41,086 nucleotides of DNA from Opitutaceae bacterium (GTDB lineage Bacteria > Verrucomicrobiota > Verrucomicrobiia > Opitutales > Opitutaceae), in assembly GCA_016794625.1 (NCBI GenBank), contig JAEUGY010000123.1:1-41086 (forward strand), in the 5' to 3' direction. This document shows positions 17,401 to 25,051 of this stretch, in pieces (positions within the stretch are counted from its first letter, which is position 1; each line of letters opens with the position of its first letter). Made by a program: the position numbers and the translations under genes. The notes beneath the pieces are model-generated. The model made no database searches, was not told the origin of the DNA, and saw nothing but the letters and a program-made list of their open reading frames with translations.

Positions 17401-18408
17401 CAGGTGGTGGCGGTGGGAGGAGCGGCGACCTTCACGGCCGAAGCCGCCGGCACCGGCCCCTTCGCCTACGAATGGACGTTCAACGGACGGCCGCTGCCCG
17501 GAGCCGCGAGTGCGGCGCTGACCCTACCAGCGGTCGGCATCGAGCAGGCCGGCCTCTATGCGGTGCGCATCAGCGGGCCGGGCGGGACGGTCACCAGCCG
17601 TGGTGCCATCCTCGGCATCCAATCGACCGTCAAGGTCGCCGGTGGCGGCGTCGAGGTGGCGGCGGACCTGCGTCACCCCAATGGCAACACCTACGACCAG
17701 ATCCTGCTCACTGGGCCGGCGGCCGTGATCACGGCGGACCCGGGACAGGTGACGCGGTTGTCGTTCATCGACCTGTCCGACGACATTGTGCAAGTCGAGT
17801 TTGCCGGCGCCGGCAGCCTCGTCGTCATCCTGGACGCCGCTTCGGGTCCGTCGGTGCCGCTCCACTACAATCAAGGTGTGACCTATCTCAAGGGCCATGC
17901 CCGTGTCATCCTGACCGGTGCGGACGTGGGCACGAACGTCTCCGTGTTCAGCGTCGGCCGCGCCAATGCGGTCAACCAGGCCCTGTTTCGCGCTGACGTC
18001 GACTACGATGGTGTCGCGGACATCGCGTACCTGGCGCTGGCCAGCACGGACGGGCGGTTCGGCGGGGCCCGCACGTCAAATGTCAGCTATTTCGCGACCG
18101 CGGGAAGCACCGGACTCTATGCCCCCGGCGTCGAGTTCACGGGCCCTGCGTTTGTGGGGGATATTGCCGCGTATGACGACGCCACCGGGGTGCTCATCCT
18201 CGGACTCGGCCCCGACGTGCGGGTGGCGGGTGGCAATCTGCTGCAAGCCAACGGCCGGGCCGTGCGGGTGGCCGGGGTGACCCAGCTGCGTTTTGCCGCC
18301 GGCACCAACTCCCATGGCGTGCTCTTGCCGGCGCAGGTGAACCGGGCGCGCTTGGAGCAGGACGGGGTCGATGTGACGACGCAGATCGTGGTCAATCCCA
18401 CCCCGTGA
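14455..18408 (+). CDS. Multidomain extracellular nuclease (ExeM/NucH-like, EEP domain)
   Basis: 1317 residues with an N-terminal signal (RFRCFFTRLLPFLALAGG). Residues about 30-240 are a beta-rich module; 249-364 resemble a Calx-beta-type domain (VTVAASGGTTTVTEGGA, ending VSIADND); 369-640 are an OB-fold-like region of the YhcR/ExeM type (FFLQEEDADADTDP, GLFVYT, GDVVTAVGKV). The endonuclease/exonuclease/phosphatase domain spans about 650-965: VKVASFNVLNYFTTFGG, the metal-binding Glu in GLIEIQNR, NHFRSKASGSG, the IIGDLNAYAEEDP motif, YLDHALASP and SSDHDPVLVGL. Residues about 973-1057 form an Ig-like domain (PFAYEWTFNGRPLPGA), followed by a C-terminal module common to Opitutaceae exported proteins. 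Likely degrades extracellular DNA for phosphate or remodels biofilm. Confidence 0.92.
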   Translation: MGLRFRCFFTRLLPFLALAGGLPETGGLRADATYVPLSNGPFAQDWSSPGLITANDTWAGVPGIIGYLGQDLTGATGTDPQGVLGPSTLANDVDVIANQTNPNGLASGGVAEFDTLANPTIALQGSGTADAPHLILHLNTTGRRSITVGYTLRDIDGSADNAVQPVALQYRVGESGDFINVPMGFIPDATGGPSLATQATAVLATLPAAAENQPRVQVRILTTNAVGNDEWVGIDDLLVTSSGGGPGVTVAASGGTTTVTEGGATDTYTLALETTPAGPVTLTITADAQVTVSTDGVTFGPTATVVFSSTAASTITVRAVDDAVFEDVHAGSISHAITQTADAAGYPTSLAVGGLAVSIADNDAPQTPTRISLLQGSGASSPRLNETVAVSAVVTGFLLGSSGTRDGFFLQEEDADADTDPATSEGLFVYTAQSPALAATVAGLGLGDVVTAVGKVIEFGGLTELTTEGVGVASLTRTATGAVLPTPATLRFPAASATAFERYEGMRVTVPEPLTVSDNESLGQFGELLLSSGGLLIGPTSVIDPNDEPPTGTTSTGATNVAAINARVAADALRTLLLDDGSTRSYPVPTPHLTGTDPATATRRAGDTVTGLSGVLSYGFGTYRVQPVAPVPFVAANPRTAAPPFLGGTVKVASFNVLNYFTTFGGTNDRGASNATEFARQRAKIVAALRALDADIVGLIEIQNRADAGAVTNETAVNDLVAALNTAIGTAGTYVALPPPAAGTGTDYIRNAFIYKPARVTPAGVSLTDTDAVFQRPPLAQRFTRVGDGSGVLVCVNHFRSKASGSGADADQGDGQGGSNATRRTQAQRLVSFLDTAKASTGETDVLIIGDLNAYAEEDPIDVLRAAGYVDLIERFVAAPRYSYRFEGTVGYLDHALASPSLVGQVTGAAPWHINADEPEFLDYNLELNPNNPGAGTKTADQQALNAGTPYRSSDHDPVLVGLRLADAGGVVVPTVARSPERQVVAVGGAATFTAEAAGTGPFAYEWTFNGRPLPGAASAALTLPAVGIEQAGLYAVRISGPGGTVTSRGAILGIQSTVKVAGGGVEVAADLRHPNGNTYDQILLTGPAAVITADPGQVTRLSFIDLSDDIVQVEFAGAGSLVVILDAASGPSVPLHYNQGVTYLKGHARVILTGADVGTNVSVFSVGRANAVNQALFRADVDYDGVADIAYLALASTDGRFGGARTSNVSYFATAGSTGLYAPGVEFTGPAFVGDIAAYDDATGVLILGLGPDVRVAGGNLLQANGRAVRVAGVTQLRFAAGTNSHGVLLPAQVNRARLEQDGVDVTTQIVVNPTP

Positions 18409-18435
18409 TTGACCCGGTTCCGGTGGTGGAGGGCG

Positions 18436-18459
18436 GCGCCACCGAAGGCCCGGTGGTGT
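18436..18459. terminator. Possible bidirectional terminator between convergent genes
   Basis: CCACCG (18439-18444) pairs with CGGTGG (18451-18456) around AAGGCC; the stem can extend through G-U pairs on both sides. It occupies the 50-base gap between the nuclease gene (ends 18408) and the rhomboid-like gene (ends 18459). Confidence 0.35.
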
Positions 18460-19319
18460 CAGTCCCGGGTCGGTCTTGTACCGCGACCCTTGAGGTGTTT
18501 GTGAGCCGCTTCGAGACGCGCGCGTTCCTTGGCGGTGAGGCTGGAGATTCCCGACTGTGCGATCTTGTCGAGCAGCGCGTCGACTTCCGCCATCGACGTG
18601 CCGCCCGTGCTGGAGGATGACACGGTCTTGGCCGAGATCACCTCAGCCGGGCGGATCTTGCGGCCGGTGGACGCGGGCTTGGGACGACTTAACGACGGCC
18701 AGGCGATGCGACCCTGGGCGTTGAGGACAAAAACGATGGCGAACCCGACCGTGCCCCAGAGCGAGAGCAGACTCATGCCATTGCGCTGGGAAAGGGCGCT
18801 GAGCGTGTAGAGTGCGACCAGAATGATCGCGACCCACTTGGCGAGCAGGTTGAAGAGCAGCGGCACGTTGGGGTAGACAACGGCAAACGCGACAAACAGT
18901 GCCAACCCCCCCGAGTGCCCGGCCAGCGCGCCCCGCCAGCCAAAACCTCCGGCGAGGGTGAAGAGCAGGGGCGTCGTGAGATAGAGTCCGGCGTACAACC
19001 AGAGGAAGACCCGGCGGCCAAAGAGTTTTTCCAGTTCGCGGCCGAACCAGACCAGCATCACCATATCGATGGCGAATCCGAGCGTGGGTTCATTGACCAG
19101 ACCATAGGTGATCACCCGCCAGACCTCCCCGCCGAGCACCCGTCCACTCTCAAATATGAGGGCATCGAGGAAGAGCGTGCCGCCGGCGAACCGCAGGATG
19201 CTCGTCGCGATCATTGAGAGCACCAGCAGGCTGACGACCACGTGAACCGCGTAGAACGGAATGCCGCGCACCCAGACCAGGGGTTGGTGTTCTTCAGAAG
19301 ATCCGTAGCCGTACGTCAT
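18459..19319 (-). CDS. Rhomboid-like membrane protein without catalytic His
   Basis: 286 residues with six predicted transmembrane helices. The rhomboid landmarks GEVWRVITYGLVNE (Trp67-Arg68, loop 1) and GHSGG (Ser136 in a GxSG motif) are present. The usual His in the last helix (HxxGxxxG) is missing: that helix reads LLSLWGTVGFAIVFVLN, with no His at all. The C-terminus (EVDALLDKIAQSGISSLTAK, then ERARLEAAHKHLK) matches the DUF6576-type tail frequent on bacterial rhomboids. The Ser-only dyad suggests a pseudoprotease, or a relative that binds rather than cleaves membrane proteins. Start ATG 19319. Confidence 0.86.
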   Translation of the reverse strand: MTYGYGSSEEHQPLVWVRGIPFYAVHVVVSLLVLSMIATSILRFAGGTLFLDALIFESGRVLGGEVWRVITYGLVNEPTLGFAIDMVMLVWFGRELEKLFGRRVFLWLYAGLYLTTPLLFTLAGGFGWRGALAGHSGGLALFVAFAVVYPNVPLLFNLLAKWVAIILVALYTLSALSQRNGMSLLSLWGTVGFAIVFVLNAQGRIAWPSLSRPKPASTGRKIRPAEVISAKTVSSSSTGGTSMAEVDALLDKIAQSGISSLTAKERARLEAAHKHLKGRGTRPTRD

Positions 19320-19454
19320 CGTGGATTCTTCAGCTTGGTGCTTCCGGCCTCGTTCGCAAGCTGCGAGAACAGCCGGCAGGAAGCCTTCGGCGCGGTGCTT
19401 TCCCTGCTTTTCCCCGGTGGACCGTGTCCCATCGGGTGACTTCCGACCGGGAGA

Positions 19455-20417
19455 CTAGGGGGACTTCCCGGGCGGAGCAGGGGCGGCGGTGCCGAGCACC
19501 GTCACTTCGCCGATTTCGACCCGTCCCGAGCGATCCGTTTTTCGATCAAAGATAACTTCGTCGTGACGCTGACCGAAGTAGTTGCCCGCGACCACACTGA
19601 TCCGGTCCACGGCCTGGCGGAAATTGACGCCGGCCGAACGGATGCTGGCGCGCACCACCCAGTGACGCTTCAGGCGTCCCTTCGTGCGCAGAAGGGGAAA
19701 GTCGTAGGCCATGACCAGGATGAAGTACCGTTCCTCCTTGGTCATCTCGTAGAGCGCGCGGTAGTGGTCGCTATAGATGAGGGTCTTTTGCTCGCGATTG
19801 AGCGCCTGGCTGAAGCCGAGCAGGCGGGCGGTGCTCTCGGCCCCAAAATCCGAGGCGATCTGGTTTTGCTGCAGACTGGAAATCTCGTGGTCGATTTGTT
19901 GCTCGATGGCGCCGAGTCCGCTGACCGCGGTGGGCAGGAAGTTGTTGTTCTGAGTCGCTTCCGTCTCCTCGAATTGCTTCTGCTCGGCATAGGCCTCGCC
20001 CAACTCGCGCACGGTGTCGAACGACCGGGCTTCGAGGTCGTAGCTTTGTTCGACCCGGGCGGTGGCCCCCCAGTGCACAACCAGCAGAAGATCCGCCGAC
20101 GCGATCGAAGGCGCGGGCAGATAGTCCTGTTTCTGGAGATCCGCCGCGAGCACGCGCACCATGGATTCGAACGAGGCGCGTTCCAGTGAACGGTCGTAGG
20201 ACTCGCCCGGAATGAAAGAGCCCCGCGTGAACACGTAGGTTTCCTTGCGCCGGACGCCGTCGACCCAGCGCGACTTCAAGTACGCGTCATCCGCCGTGCT
20301 ACGAATGACCACGAGCTTTTCCGCGCGCGCGCTGGTTGTCACCGCCAGGCCCAACATCGAAACCACGATCAGGCGGGTCCGAGGCCGGAAAGGAAGGAAC
20401 GACAGAGTCCGGGGCAT
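19455..20417 (-). CDS. Exported protein related to the paralogous lipoproteins (copy 3)
   Basis: 320 residues with a signal peptide (RTRLIVVSMLGLAVTTSARA). The middle has ADLLLVVHWGATARVEQSYD, comparable to DLVINIDYG and DLFIEVSYG in the lipoproteins at 7 kb, and YFILVMAYDFPLL ... RHWVVRASIRSAGVNFRQAV, comparable to their YLRLSARENK ... IWTVDV block; VVAGNYFGQRHDE matches AAATIDYVGKDT. It is longer, with a helical Gln/Glu-rich insert (EAYAEQKQFEETEATQ). It has no lipobox Cys, so it is probably soluble in the periplasm. Function unknown. Confidence 0.75.
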   Translation of the reverse strand: MPRTLSFLPFRPRTRLIVVSMLGLAVTTSARAEKLVVIRSTADDAYLKSRWVDGVRRKETYVFTRGSFIPGESYDRSLERASFESMVRVLAADLQKQDYLPAPSIASADLLLVVHWGATARVEQSYDLEARSFDTVRELGEAYAEQKQFEETEATQNNNFLPTAVSGLGAIEQQIDHEISSLQQNQIASDFGAESTARLLGFSQALNREQKTLIYSDHYRALYEMTKEERYFILVMAYDFPLLRTKGRLKRHWVVRASIRSAGVNFRQAVDRISVVAGNYFGQRHDEVIFDRKTDRSGRVEIGEVTVLGTAAPAPPGKSP

Positions 20418-20554
20418 GGTGGGGCGAGGGGCAGAAAGGAGTCGCGCAAGAAAAGTGCAAGCGCACGGCCTCCGGACTGTTCGGAGGAAAGGGCGGAACC
20501 GGGTGGTTTGGCGTCGAGCTTTACCTGTTCGCGCCGCCGGCCCAACCTCGCCGG

Positions 20555-21430
20555 GTGGGAATCACCTTTGGACTTTTGACGGCGGCCGTGCTCGCCCTCT
20601 GGGTGCCCGTGCCGCGGACCTGGCGGGCCGGATGGCAAGCCGCCGTCTGGGCGGTGCCCTTGGCGGCGGCCCTGGTCGCAGCGTTGACGACCGGCCTGCT
20701 GGCTCCCGTGGGGCTGGTTTGGATTGGGGCCCTGTTCGGTTTTGCCGCGCTCGCGGCGCGCGACCCGGCGCCGCTCTGGCAGACCTGGGTCGGTTCGCTC
20801 GGCCTGCTGGTCGTGGCGGCGGGCCTGATGCTGCACCGCTGGCCGGGGTTTCAAAACCCGCAGGTACTTTCGTCGGTCCTGCTGCGGCCCGATGCGGCGC
20901 CGTTCTCGCTGCACCTCAACCTCGACAAGACCCTCATCGGACTCGCCATTCTCGGTCTCTGCCATCCGCGGATCAGCGGTGGCTGGGAGTGGCGGCTGGT
21001 CCTGCGACTGGCACTGCCCTGGACCGCTCTGCTGATCGGCGTGCTGATGGTCGTGTCGATTCGCGTCGGTTTCGTCCGCTGGGACCCGGCCTGGCCCGCG
21101 GCGACCCCGCTCTTCCTCTGGGTCAATCTTTGCTTCACCTGTTTCGCGGAGGAGGCGCTTTTCCGCGGATTTTTGCAGGCCCGTCTGAGCGATGCGTTGG
21201 CGGGCGTGGCCCAGGGGCAGTGGCTGGCCTGGGTCGTAAGCTCACTCGCGTTTGGCGCCGCGCACGCGGCGGGCGGCCCGACCTATGTCGGGCTCGCGAC
21301 GCTGGCCGGGCTGGGTTACGGCTGGATCTATCGGAAGACGCGCCGCGTGGAGGCATCGATCCTCGCGCACGTCCTGCTCAACGCCGTGCACTTCCTCGGC
21401 TTTACGTACCCGGTGCTGGCGGGACGTTGA
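20555..21430 (+). CDS. CPBP family intramembrane metalloprotease
   Basis: About 291 residues from GTG 20555; a longer reading from TTG 20336 overlaps the divergent gene and is unlikely, but the true start is uncertain because no good ribosome-binding site is visible. Multiple membrane helices. CPBP (Abi, CAAX protease-like) motifs: EEALFRGFLQ with Glu199-Glu200 and Arg204, FGAAHAAGG with His237, and AHVLLNAVHF with His272 and Asn276. Such enzymes cleave substrates within the membrane; the substrate is not known. The 3-prime end overlaps the convergent gene (stop at 21402) by 29 bases. Confidence 0.85.
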   Translation: MGITFGLLTAAVLALWVPVPRTWRAGWQAAVWAVPLAAALVAALTTGLLAPVGLVWIGALFGFAALAARDPAPLWQTWVGSLGLLVVAAGLMLHRWPGFQNPQVLSSVLLRPDAAPFSLHLNLDKTLIGLAILGLCHPRISGGWEWRLVLRLALPWTALLIGVLMVVSIRVGFVRWDPAWPAATPLFLWVNLCFTCFAEEALFRGFLQARLSDALAGVAQGQWLAWVVSSLAFGAAHAAGGPTYVGLATLAGLGYGWIYRKTRRVEASILAHVLLNAVHFLGFTYPVLAGR

Positions 21431-22037
21431 GCGCAAGGCGCACGTTGGCCGCCAGTGCTCCGGCCGCCTCGCTCGCCACCCAGGCGGCGAGCGTCTCGGC
21501 ATCGATCGAAGTCGAGACGACGACGACCTCGCGGCCATCCCGCACGGCCAGGCAAAGGTCCAGCGGACCCTTTCCCGGCGGGTTTTCACGGGTGTAAATC
21601 ATCACGGTGTCATGGTCGTTGACGACGCCGACCAGGCGGTGCCAGCCGCGCGCGGCCATCGTGGCGCGAGTCTCTTCGAACCGGGCGAGCCGGCCGGCAC
21701 CCCCGGCGTCGTTGCCTGTCTGATACACACCGACGCTGGCGCGGCGAATGGAGGCGAGGACCGGCCGGATGCGCTGCACCTCCGGCGTTTGCACGAACCC
21801 CAGGACCAGCCGCGCCCCGCCGAGCAGCACCGGCCCGACGCTGAACTGGACGCGGGTCTCGAGCGGATCGGGCGAGGAGGCCGCGAGGCTGCGCCGAAGC
21901 GTCGAGGCGGGGGAGTCGAGCGTGAACAGACTGACCGCGCCGAGCGCGAGCGTGAAGAGTGGCAGGAGAACGAGCGCCGCCAGCACCCACGGCCAGCGGA
22001 GGCGGCGGCGCGGAGCCGCGGGAAGGGAGGCAGTCAT
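21402..22037 (-). CDS. Membrane-anchored DUF4252-like protein
   Basis: 211 residues. An N-terminal Pro/Arg-rich stub and one membrane segment (WPWVLAALVLLPLFTLALGAVSLF) are followed by a soluble domain. That domain ends with GWHRLVGVVNDHDTVMIYTR and LDLCLAVRDGREVVVVSTSI, which parallels the end of the neighbouring DUF4252-type protein (GWMQVVSVREKDGGDNVNVH, then LVVTVLQGKGEAVFVNIVG). The two are tandem relatives, 45 bases apart, in one transcript. Probably faces the periplasm. Family function unknown; in other phyla DUF4252 genes often accompany ECF sigma factors, which are not seen here. Confidence 0.72.
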   Translation of the reverse strand: MTASLPAAPRRRLRWPWVLAALVLLPLFTLALGAVSLFTLDSPASTLRRSLAASSPDPLETRVQFSVGPVLLGGARLVLGFVQTPEVQRIRPVLASIRRASVGVYQTGNDAGGAGRLARFEETRATMAARGWHRLVGVVNDHDTVMIYTRENPPGKGPLDLCLAVRDGREVVVVSTSIDAETLAAWVASEAAGALAANVRLALNVPPAPGT

Positions 22038-22082
22038 GGCGGGGAAGGCGAGCGGGACGCGGTGGAGGGTGGCGTTGCGGGA

Positions 22083-22670
22083 TCAGGACTTGACCGGCGG
22101 CAGCTTCAATTTGCGCAGCGGCTCGATGTCGAACCGCTGGGCCAGCTCGCCGATGCGGTCGGCGCTGATGTTGCCCACAATGTTCACGAAGACCGCCTCA
22201 CCCTTGCCCTGCAGCACGGTCACGACCAGACCGTCGATGGTGTCATCGGAGTGCTGCTTCACATGGACATTGACGTTGTCGCCCCCGTCCTTTTCCCGGA
22301 CGGAAACCACCTGCATCCAGCCGGCGGACTCCAGTTTCCGGCGCACGGATTCCATGCGCGCGATGGTGTCGTCGCGATTCTGGTCATCCAGGGCGACCAC
22401 GTTGACCCGGATCCGCTTGAGACTCGAGATCAGTTCGGCGGCGGCCGGTTCGTGGGACTGGGCGAGCCGGGCGGCGAAGCGGAGCAGGCCGACGGGCAGG
22501 TTGACTTCGACGAATTCGCCTTGGGCGGCGGGTTTGAAGACGCCGAAGTCGACGTATCCGGGATCTTCAGTTTGGGCGGCGAAGACGGAGGAGGAGGCAG
22601 CGAGGGCGACGGAGAGCGTCGCGGCGATGAACGAGGCGCGCCAGGCGCGGGGGAGGGAGGAGGAGATCAT
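22083..22670 (-). CDS. DUF4252-like secreted protein
   Basis: 195 residues with a signal peptide (RASFIAATLSVALAASSSVFA, cleavage near residue 32). The mature part has YVDFGVFKPAAQGEFVEVNL, LLRFAARLAQ, IRVNVVALDDQNRDDT, and the C-terminal VLQGKGEAVFVNIVGNISA followed by RIGELAQRFDIEPL, which is the most typical DUF4252 region. Upstream gene of the pair with the membrane-anchored relative. Soluble in the periplasm by inference. Confidence 0.78.
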   Translation of the reverse strand: MISSSLPRAWRASFIAATLSVALAASSSVFAAQTEDPGYVDFGVFKPAAQGEFVEVNLPVGLLRFAARLAQSHEPAAAELISSLKRIRVNVVALDDQNRDDTIARMESVRRKLESAGWMQVVSVREKDGGDNVNVHVKQHSDDTIDGLVVTVLQGKGEAVFVNIVGNISADRIGELAQRFDIEPLRKLKLPPVKS

Positions 22671-22766
22671 GGGAGGAAACAGTGGTTGTCTCCTTCCTCA
22701 CCCGCGGGCGGGGGCGAAAGTTGCGAAAAAGTTTGGCCCGGTCGGGGCGACCCTCTCCGACCCCGT

Positions 22767-24902
22767 TCAGGAAGGCCCGGCCGGGAGCCGTGGCAGGCGG
22801 CGCTCCAGGCGTCGCTGATCCCGGCGCAGCAGGATCCAGCCCGCGGAGAGGCCGAGCAGCACGACCACCCCGATCAAGCGCCAGCCGGCGGACATCCAGC
22901 GCATTTCGACCGGGCGCAGAAAACGCTGCGGATGTTCCTCGAATCCAGCTGGAAAGACATGGATGGCGAAGAAGGCGGGCCATTGCCAGCCGTCGCGGAA
23001 GCCCTGCCGCCGGGCACCCGGGTAGGTCTTCATCAAGAAGTCAGCGCACCCCGGTTCGGCATCGTCGAAGACAAAGAATGTCGTGGGTTTTTCGATCTTC
23101 GGCGGTGAGGCGTAAAGCTCCTGTTCGGTGATATTCTGCCCCTTGTAGTGCGGGGTGAAAAACTGGAAAGTCTCCTGCTCCCAGAAGACGTATTTGCTGA
23201 TCAGATAGACACGGGTTTCCGGAGAGAGGCGGAGGATCTGACGCATCGACAGGATCCGTGCGCCGGCGTGATCGCGGGCGAACGCGTGGTAGACCTCCCA
23301 TTCGTGCACACCCGACGCCACCACTCCCCCGGAGAGCAGCACGGGCACGAGAAAAGCCGCCGGTCGGCGTCCGGTGAGAATAAGCCTCCGGGCCAGGCGC
23401 TCGATGCCGATGGCGGCGATCAGGGCCATGGCGGGAAGGGCGATGTTCAAGTGCGGCCAGAATGGCGGATCGATGGTGAGCACACCGCCGAAAATGAACG
23501 TCAGCACAAAAGACCCGAGCAGGTAGGTGCAAGCCATGTCCCGGCAGCGGCGCAGACAAAAGCCCAAGCCGAGCGTGAAACTGATCGCTGCCAAGGCGCC
23601 AAGCATCGGCTTGCGCAGAAAGCAGATCGTGCTCTCGTCGGGAAAATAGAACGGACCGAGAAAGGTGCGGATGATCTGTTCCTTGATCACGATCCACGCG
23701 CTGCCGTGGCTCTGGTATTTGTCGGACAGGTGTGACCAGGCGATATCGGTCCAGAGAATGACCTTGCTGCCCCGCCCGCTGAATTTTGTGAACTCGTCGA
23801 CGGCAAACGCCAGATTGGGACCGAAGGCGCAGAGCAGCCCGAGCAGCGCGACGCCCCAATAGTGCAGCGGAATGCCGGGATAGCGCCGCCGTTGCAGCCA
23901 CCAGAGCATGAACAGTCCACCGGCAACCACCGGACCAATGCGGGCGGAATAGTAGCCCATCAAGCCCAGGCCGAGACTGACTCCACCCGCGGCGAAACTG
24001 AAGGCGTTCGCCCGCTTCATCCCATGCAGCAGACACAGCCCGGCCGCCACGACGAAAAACGTGGATATCGGGCCGAAGATAATCCGGGAAAAGTGAATGT
24101 GGACGTAGTTGGTCGCGAGAAACGCCGCGCCCAGCAGTCCCACCCAACGATTGAAGAAGGTCCGGCCGATCAGATGCACGAGACCGCAGGTGGCGGTGCC
24201 GGCGAGCACGCTGAGCATGCCCAGCCCATAGTGGTTCAGACCGAACAGGCGCATGCTGAGAGCAATGTACTGGTGTTCGGAATAGTGGTGGTCCGTGCGC
24301 GCCATGCCGATCAATCGCCAGTCACCATTGGTGACCATGTTGCGCGAATAGAGCCCCATGATCGAAACGTCATTGTCGACGTGGTAGGGGATCTCCGTCA
24401 GCCGCACGTAACGGGCGACAAAGGCTCCGCAGAGAATGATGACCAGCAACGCGTATTCCCAGAACGGGATCGGCCAGAAATCGCGGCGGTCAAACCGCCG
24501 AATCAGCGGCAGCAAGAGGGCGATGACACTCAAACCCCAGACGATACGGACGGTCCAGGACTCGCCGCGGTACACGTAAGCGAGGGTTGCGACCGCATAC
24601 AGGCTGAGACTCGGCAAGATGGTCCAGGGGGAAACGGGGCTGGGCGCGGGAGGAGCGAGGTCGGAGGCGGACGACTCCAGCCGAATCCGAAACGAATCCC
24701 CCCGGCCGAAGACCCAGGCGGCGCCCGCCACGGCCAGAATCAGGCAAAGACTCGCGGCGGTTTGCTCCGGATGCCAGTCCATCGGCGCCTGATCCCGGAA
24801 CCGGCTGATCCATTCCCCGGTGAAAAGATAGTTGGCGAGCAGCGCCAATCCCACCACGACGAGGTAGAATCCCGGGTGTCGAAGGCTGCGCAGAGAAAGC
24901 AT
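22767..24902 (-). CDS. GT39-like membrane glycosyltransferase (ArnT/PMT type)
   Basis: 711 residues from ATG 24902 (a longer frame to 24971 is unlikely). About a dozen transmembrane helices. The first periplasmic loop holds YVRLTEIPYHVDNDVSIMGL, where the acidic pair would serve as the catalytic/metal-binding Asp of the GT-C class. Later segments NYVHIHFSRIIFGP and MGYYSARIGPV, and a large C-terminal soluble domain (DHAGARILSMRQILRLSPET ... KPTTFFVFDDAEPG), are typical of PMT_2-type proteins. They transfer sugars from polyprenyl-phosphate donors to envelope molecules. The gene stands alone, so the acceptor is unknown. Confidence 0.83.
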   Translation of the reverse strand: MLSLRSLRHPGFYLVVVGLALLANYLFTGEWISRFRDQAPMDWHPEQTAASLCLILAVAGAAWVFGRGDSFRIRLESSASDLAPPAPSPVSPWTILPSLSLYAVATLAYVYRGESWTVRIVWGLSVIALLLPLIRRFDRRDFWPIPFWEYALLVIILCGAFVARYVRLTEIPYHVDNDVSIMGLYSRNMVTNGDWRLIGMARTDHHYSEHQYIALSMRLFGLNHYGLGMLSVLAGTATCGLVHLIGRTFFNRWVGLLGAAFLATNYVHIHFSRIIFGPISTFFVVAAGLCLLHGMKRANAFSFAAGGVSLGLGLMGYYSARIGPVVAGGLFMLWWLQRRRYPGIPLHYWGVALLGLLCAFGPNLAFAVDEFTKFSGRGSKVILWTDIAWSHLSDKYQSHGSAWIVIKEQIIRTFLGPFYFPDESTICFLRKPMLGALAAISFTLGLGFCLRRCRDMACTYLLGSFVLTFIFGGVLTIDPPFWPHLNIALPAMALIAAIGIERLARRLILTGRRPAAFLVPVLLSGGVVASGVHEWEVYHAFARDHAGARILSMRQILRLSPETRVYLISKYVFWEQETFQFFTPHYKGQNITEQELYASPPKIEKPTTFFVFDDAEPGCADFLMKTYPGARRQGFRDGWQWPAFFAIHVFPAGFEEHPQRFLRPVEMRWMSAGWRLIGVVVLLGLSAGWILLRRDQRRLERRLPRLPAGPS

Positions 24903-25051
24903 GGGTCGGAAACGCCGCGGCGTCAGCGTCGGTCTGCCCCGGCCATTGCCCTGCGTCAAGGGCGGGAACAAGAAAGCCCAAACTAAGGCGGGGAAGGGGC
25001 TTCCGACGCCCGGAGTCGGTGGCGGGAGCAGGTGCTTTCAGCGGGACCGCC

